64,000 nt of DNA from Climacteris rufus (lineage: Eukaryota > Chordata > Aves > Passeriformes > Climacteridae): contig VZRZ01006595.1 in the NCBI GenBank assembly GCA_013398175.1, forward strand, positions 1,124,381 to 1,188,380, written 5' to 3'. A model generated the notes under the pieces. That model was not told the DNA's origin. It did no database searches and saw only the letters and a program-made list of their open reading frames with translations. This document shows, piece after piece, positions 63,283-64,000 of this stretch. Positions within the stretch are counted from its first letter, which is position 1; each line of letters opens with the position of its first letter. The translations under genes and the position numbers were made by a program.

Positions 63283-64000
63283 AGCTGAGATGCAGCACCA
63301 GCAGGTTCAGTTGGGAACTGTGCTAAGATACTTGTCATGCCCACCTGTCCCCTCACCTGATGCACAGAAACCTGTCTGCTGCTGTGGCTCTTTGCAGGCA
63401 CCTGCCACTGCTCCATGCCTTGTGCCTGATCTCTTTTCCAGGAGAACAGAGTCAGGATCTTGTCCATGTCTCCACTGTTCTGATCCATCCTCTGACTTCT
63501 AACCACTTATTCAGGCTCTTCAGAGCTGAGTTAGTTCAGCAAAAGCAGTGGTTAATCAGGGTACACATTTTTTCTAGTTTGCACCTATTTAAACATTTAA
63601 TCTGTTTGCAAATTTTTCTAAGATAATTTATTTGTACATAATCTGAGGAGCCTGCTTGGACCCACTAATGGTAATTACAGAATGTGAAAAAGGCATATGT
63701 CAAATATATACATGGAGAGGACATTTTAATTTTTTTTAACATCCTGATCAATTATAGTAATTAACATTATCTGGTCAACATCACCTAAATGATAGTGCTT
63801 CATTCAGAGGAATAAATGGAACCAACAATTATATCAAAGCTATATTTGCTTCCAGCTGATGTGCTGTTACCATGTGAAAATTGTGCCTATTTTCTACAAT
63901 TCCTTAAATCAGTGGAATGCCTTTCTCCATAGGATGTAATCTGTGAAGTGTCTTTTTAAAATGCAAAACAAACTGGAGAATGTGGATAGCTTTTTAGCTG
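63283..64000. other. Non-coding stretch to window end
   Basis: Somewhat GC-richer to about 63500 and AT-rich afterwards. Overlapping frames of 70-88 codons on both strands (63249-63626) show no recognisable domain. No repeat is recognised. Confidence 0.45.

Noticed and set aside
1..64000. CRISPR arrays, toxin-antitoxin or phage-like systems
   Set aside because: No direct-repeat/spacer array, operon layout or ribosome-binding sites are present. The CR1 elements and composition place this in a vertebrate genome.

Overview
The window reads as a vertebrate nuclear sequence, most likely from a bird. It is AT-rich (about 60-65% A+T by eye) and CpG-poor. Its only recognisable interspersed repeats are 3' ends of CR1 LINEs carrying the avian/reptilian CR1 tail. 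I see no L1, Alu-like SINE or DNA transposon, no bacterial-style operons and no long open frames. Species and chromosome cannot be read from the sequence.

Layout. 1-23.1 kb is single-copy AT-rich DNA with CR1 fragments at about 5.86-6.33 kb (minus), 9.10-9.51 kb (plus), 19.43-19.50 kb (plus) and 19.85-20.34 kb (plus). At about 23.16-23.64 kb lies the only strong CpG island. It is broken by a 197-base gap and has two CTCF-like motifs exactly 60 bp apart, a double GC box and a possible minus-strand start codon. This is the best promoter or insulator candidate. 23.64-53.9 kb is again AT-rich, with a well-preserved CR1 tail at 28.62-28.91 kb (minus), two possible CR1 relics, an RFX X-box palindrome at 36.58 kb and a small GC-richer block near 47.2-47.7 kb. 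53.88-54.02 kb is a T homopolymer around a 100-base gap. 54-64 kb holds a 34-base A run, a strong CTCF-like motif at 55.24 kb, a GC-rich block at 59.38-59.96 kb, an inverted pair of T-box half-sites at 62.60 kb and a very strong 3' splice-site-like tract ending at 63.154 kb.

No protein-coding gene, tRNA, rRNA or known ncRNA can be identified with confidence. Most open frames of 60-150 codons have the length expected by chance, run through CR1 copies, or run through strings of N. The window could be intergenic, or introns of one or two large genes. A few splice-bounded open segments are given as low-confidence candidates. I found no sign of a new biological system. The items most worth checking are the CpG island with its CTCF-like pair, the X-box, the T-box pair and the 63.15 kb candidate exon.
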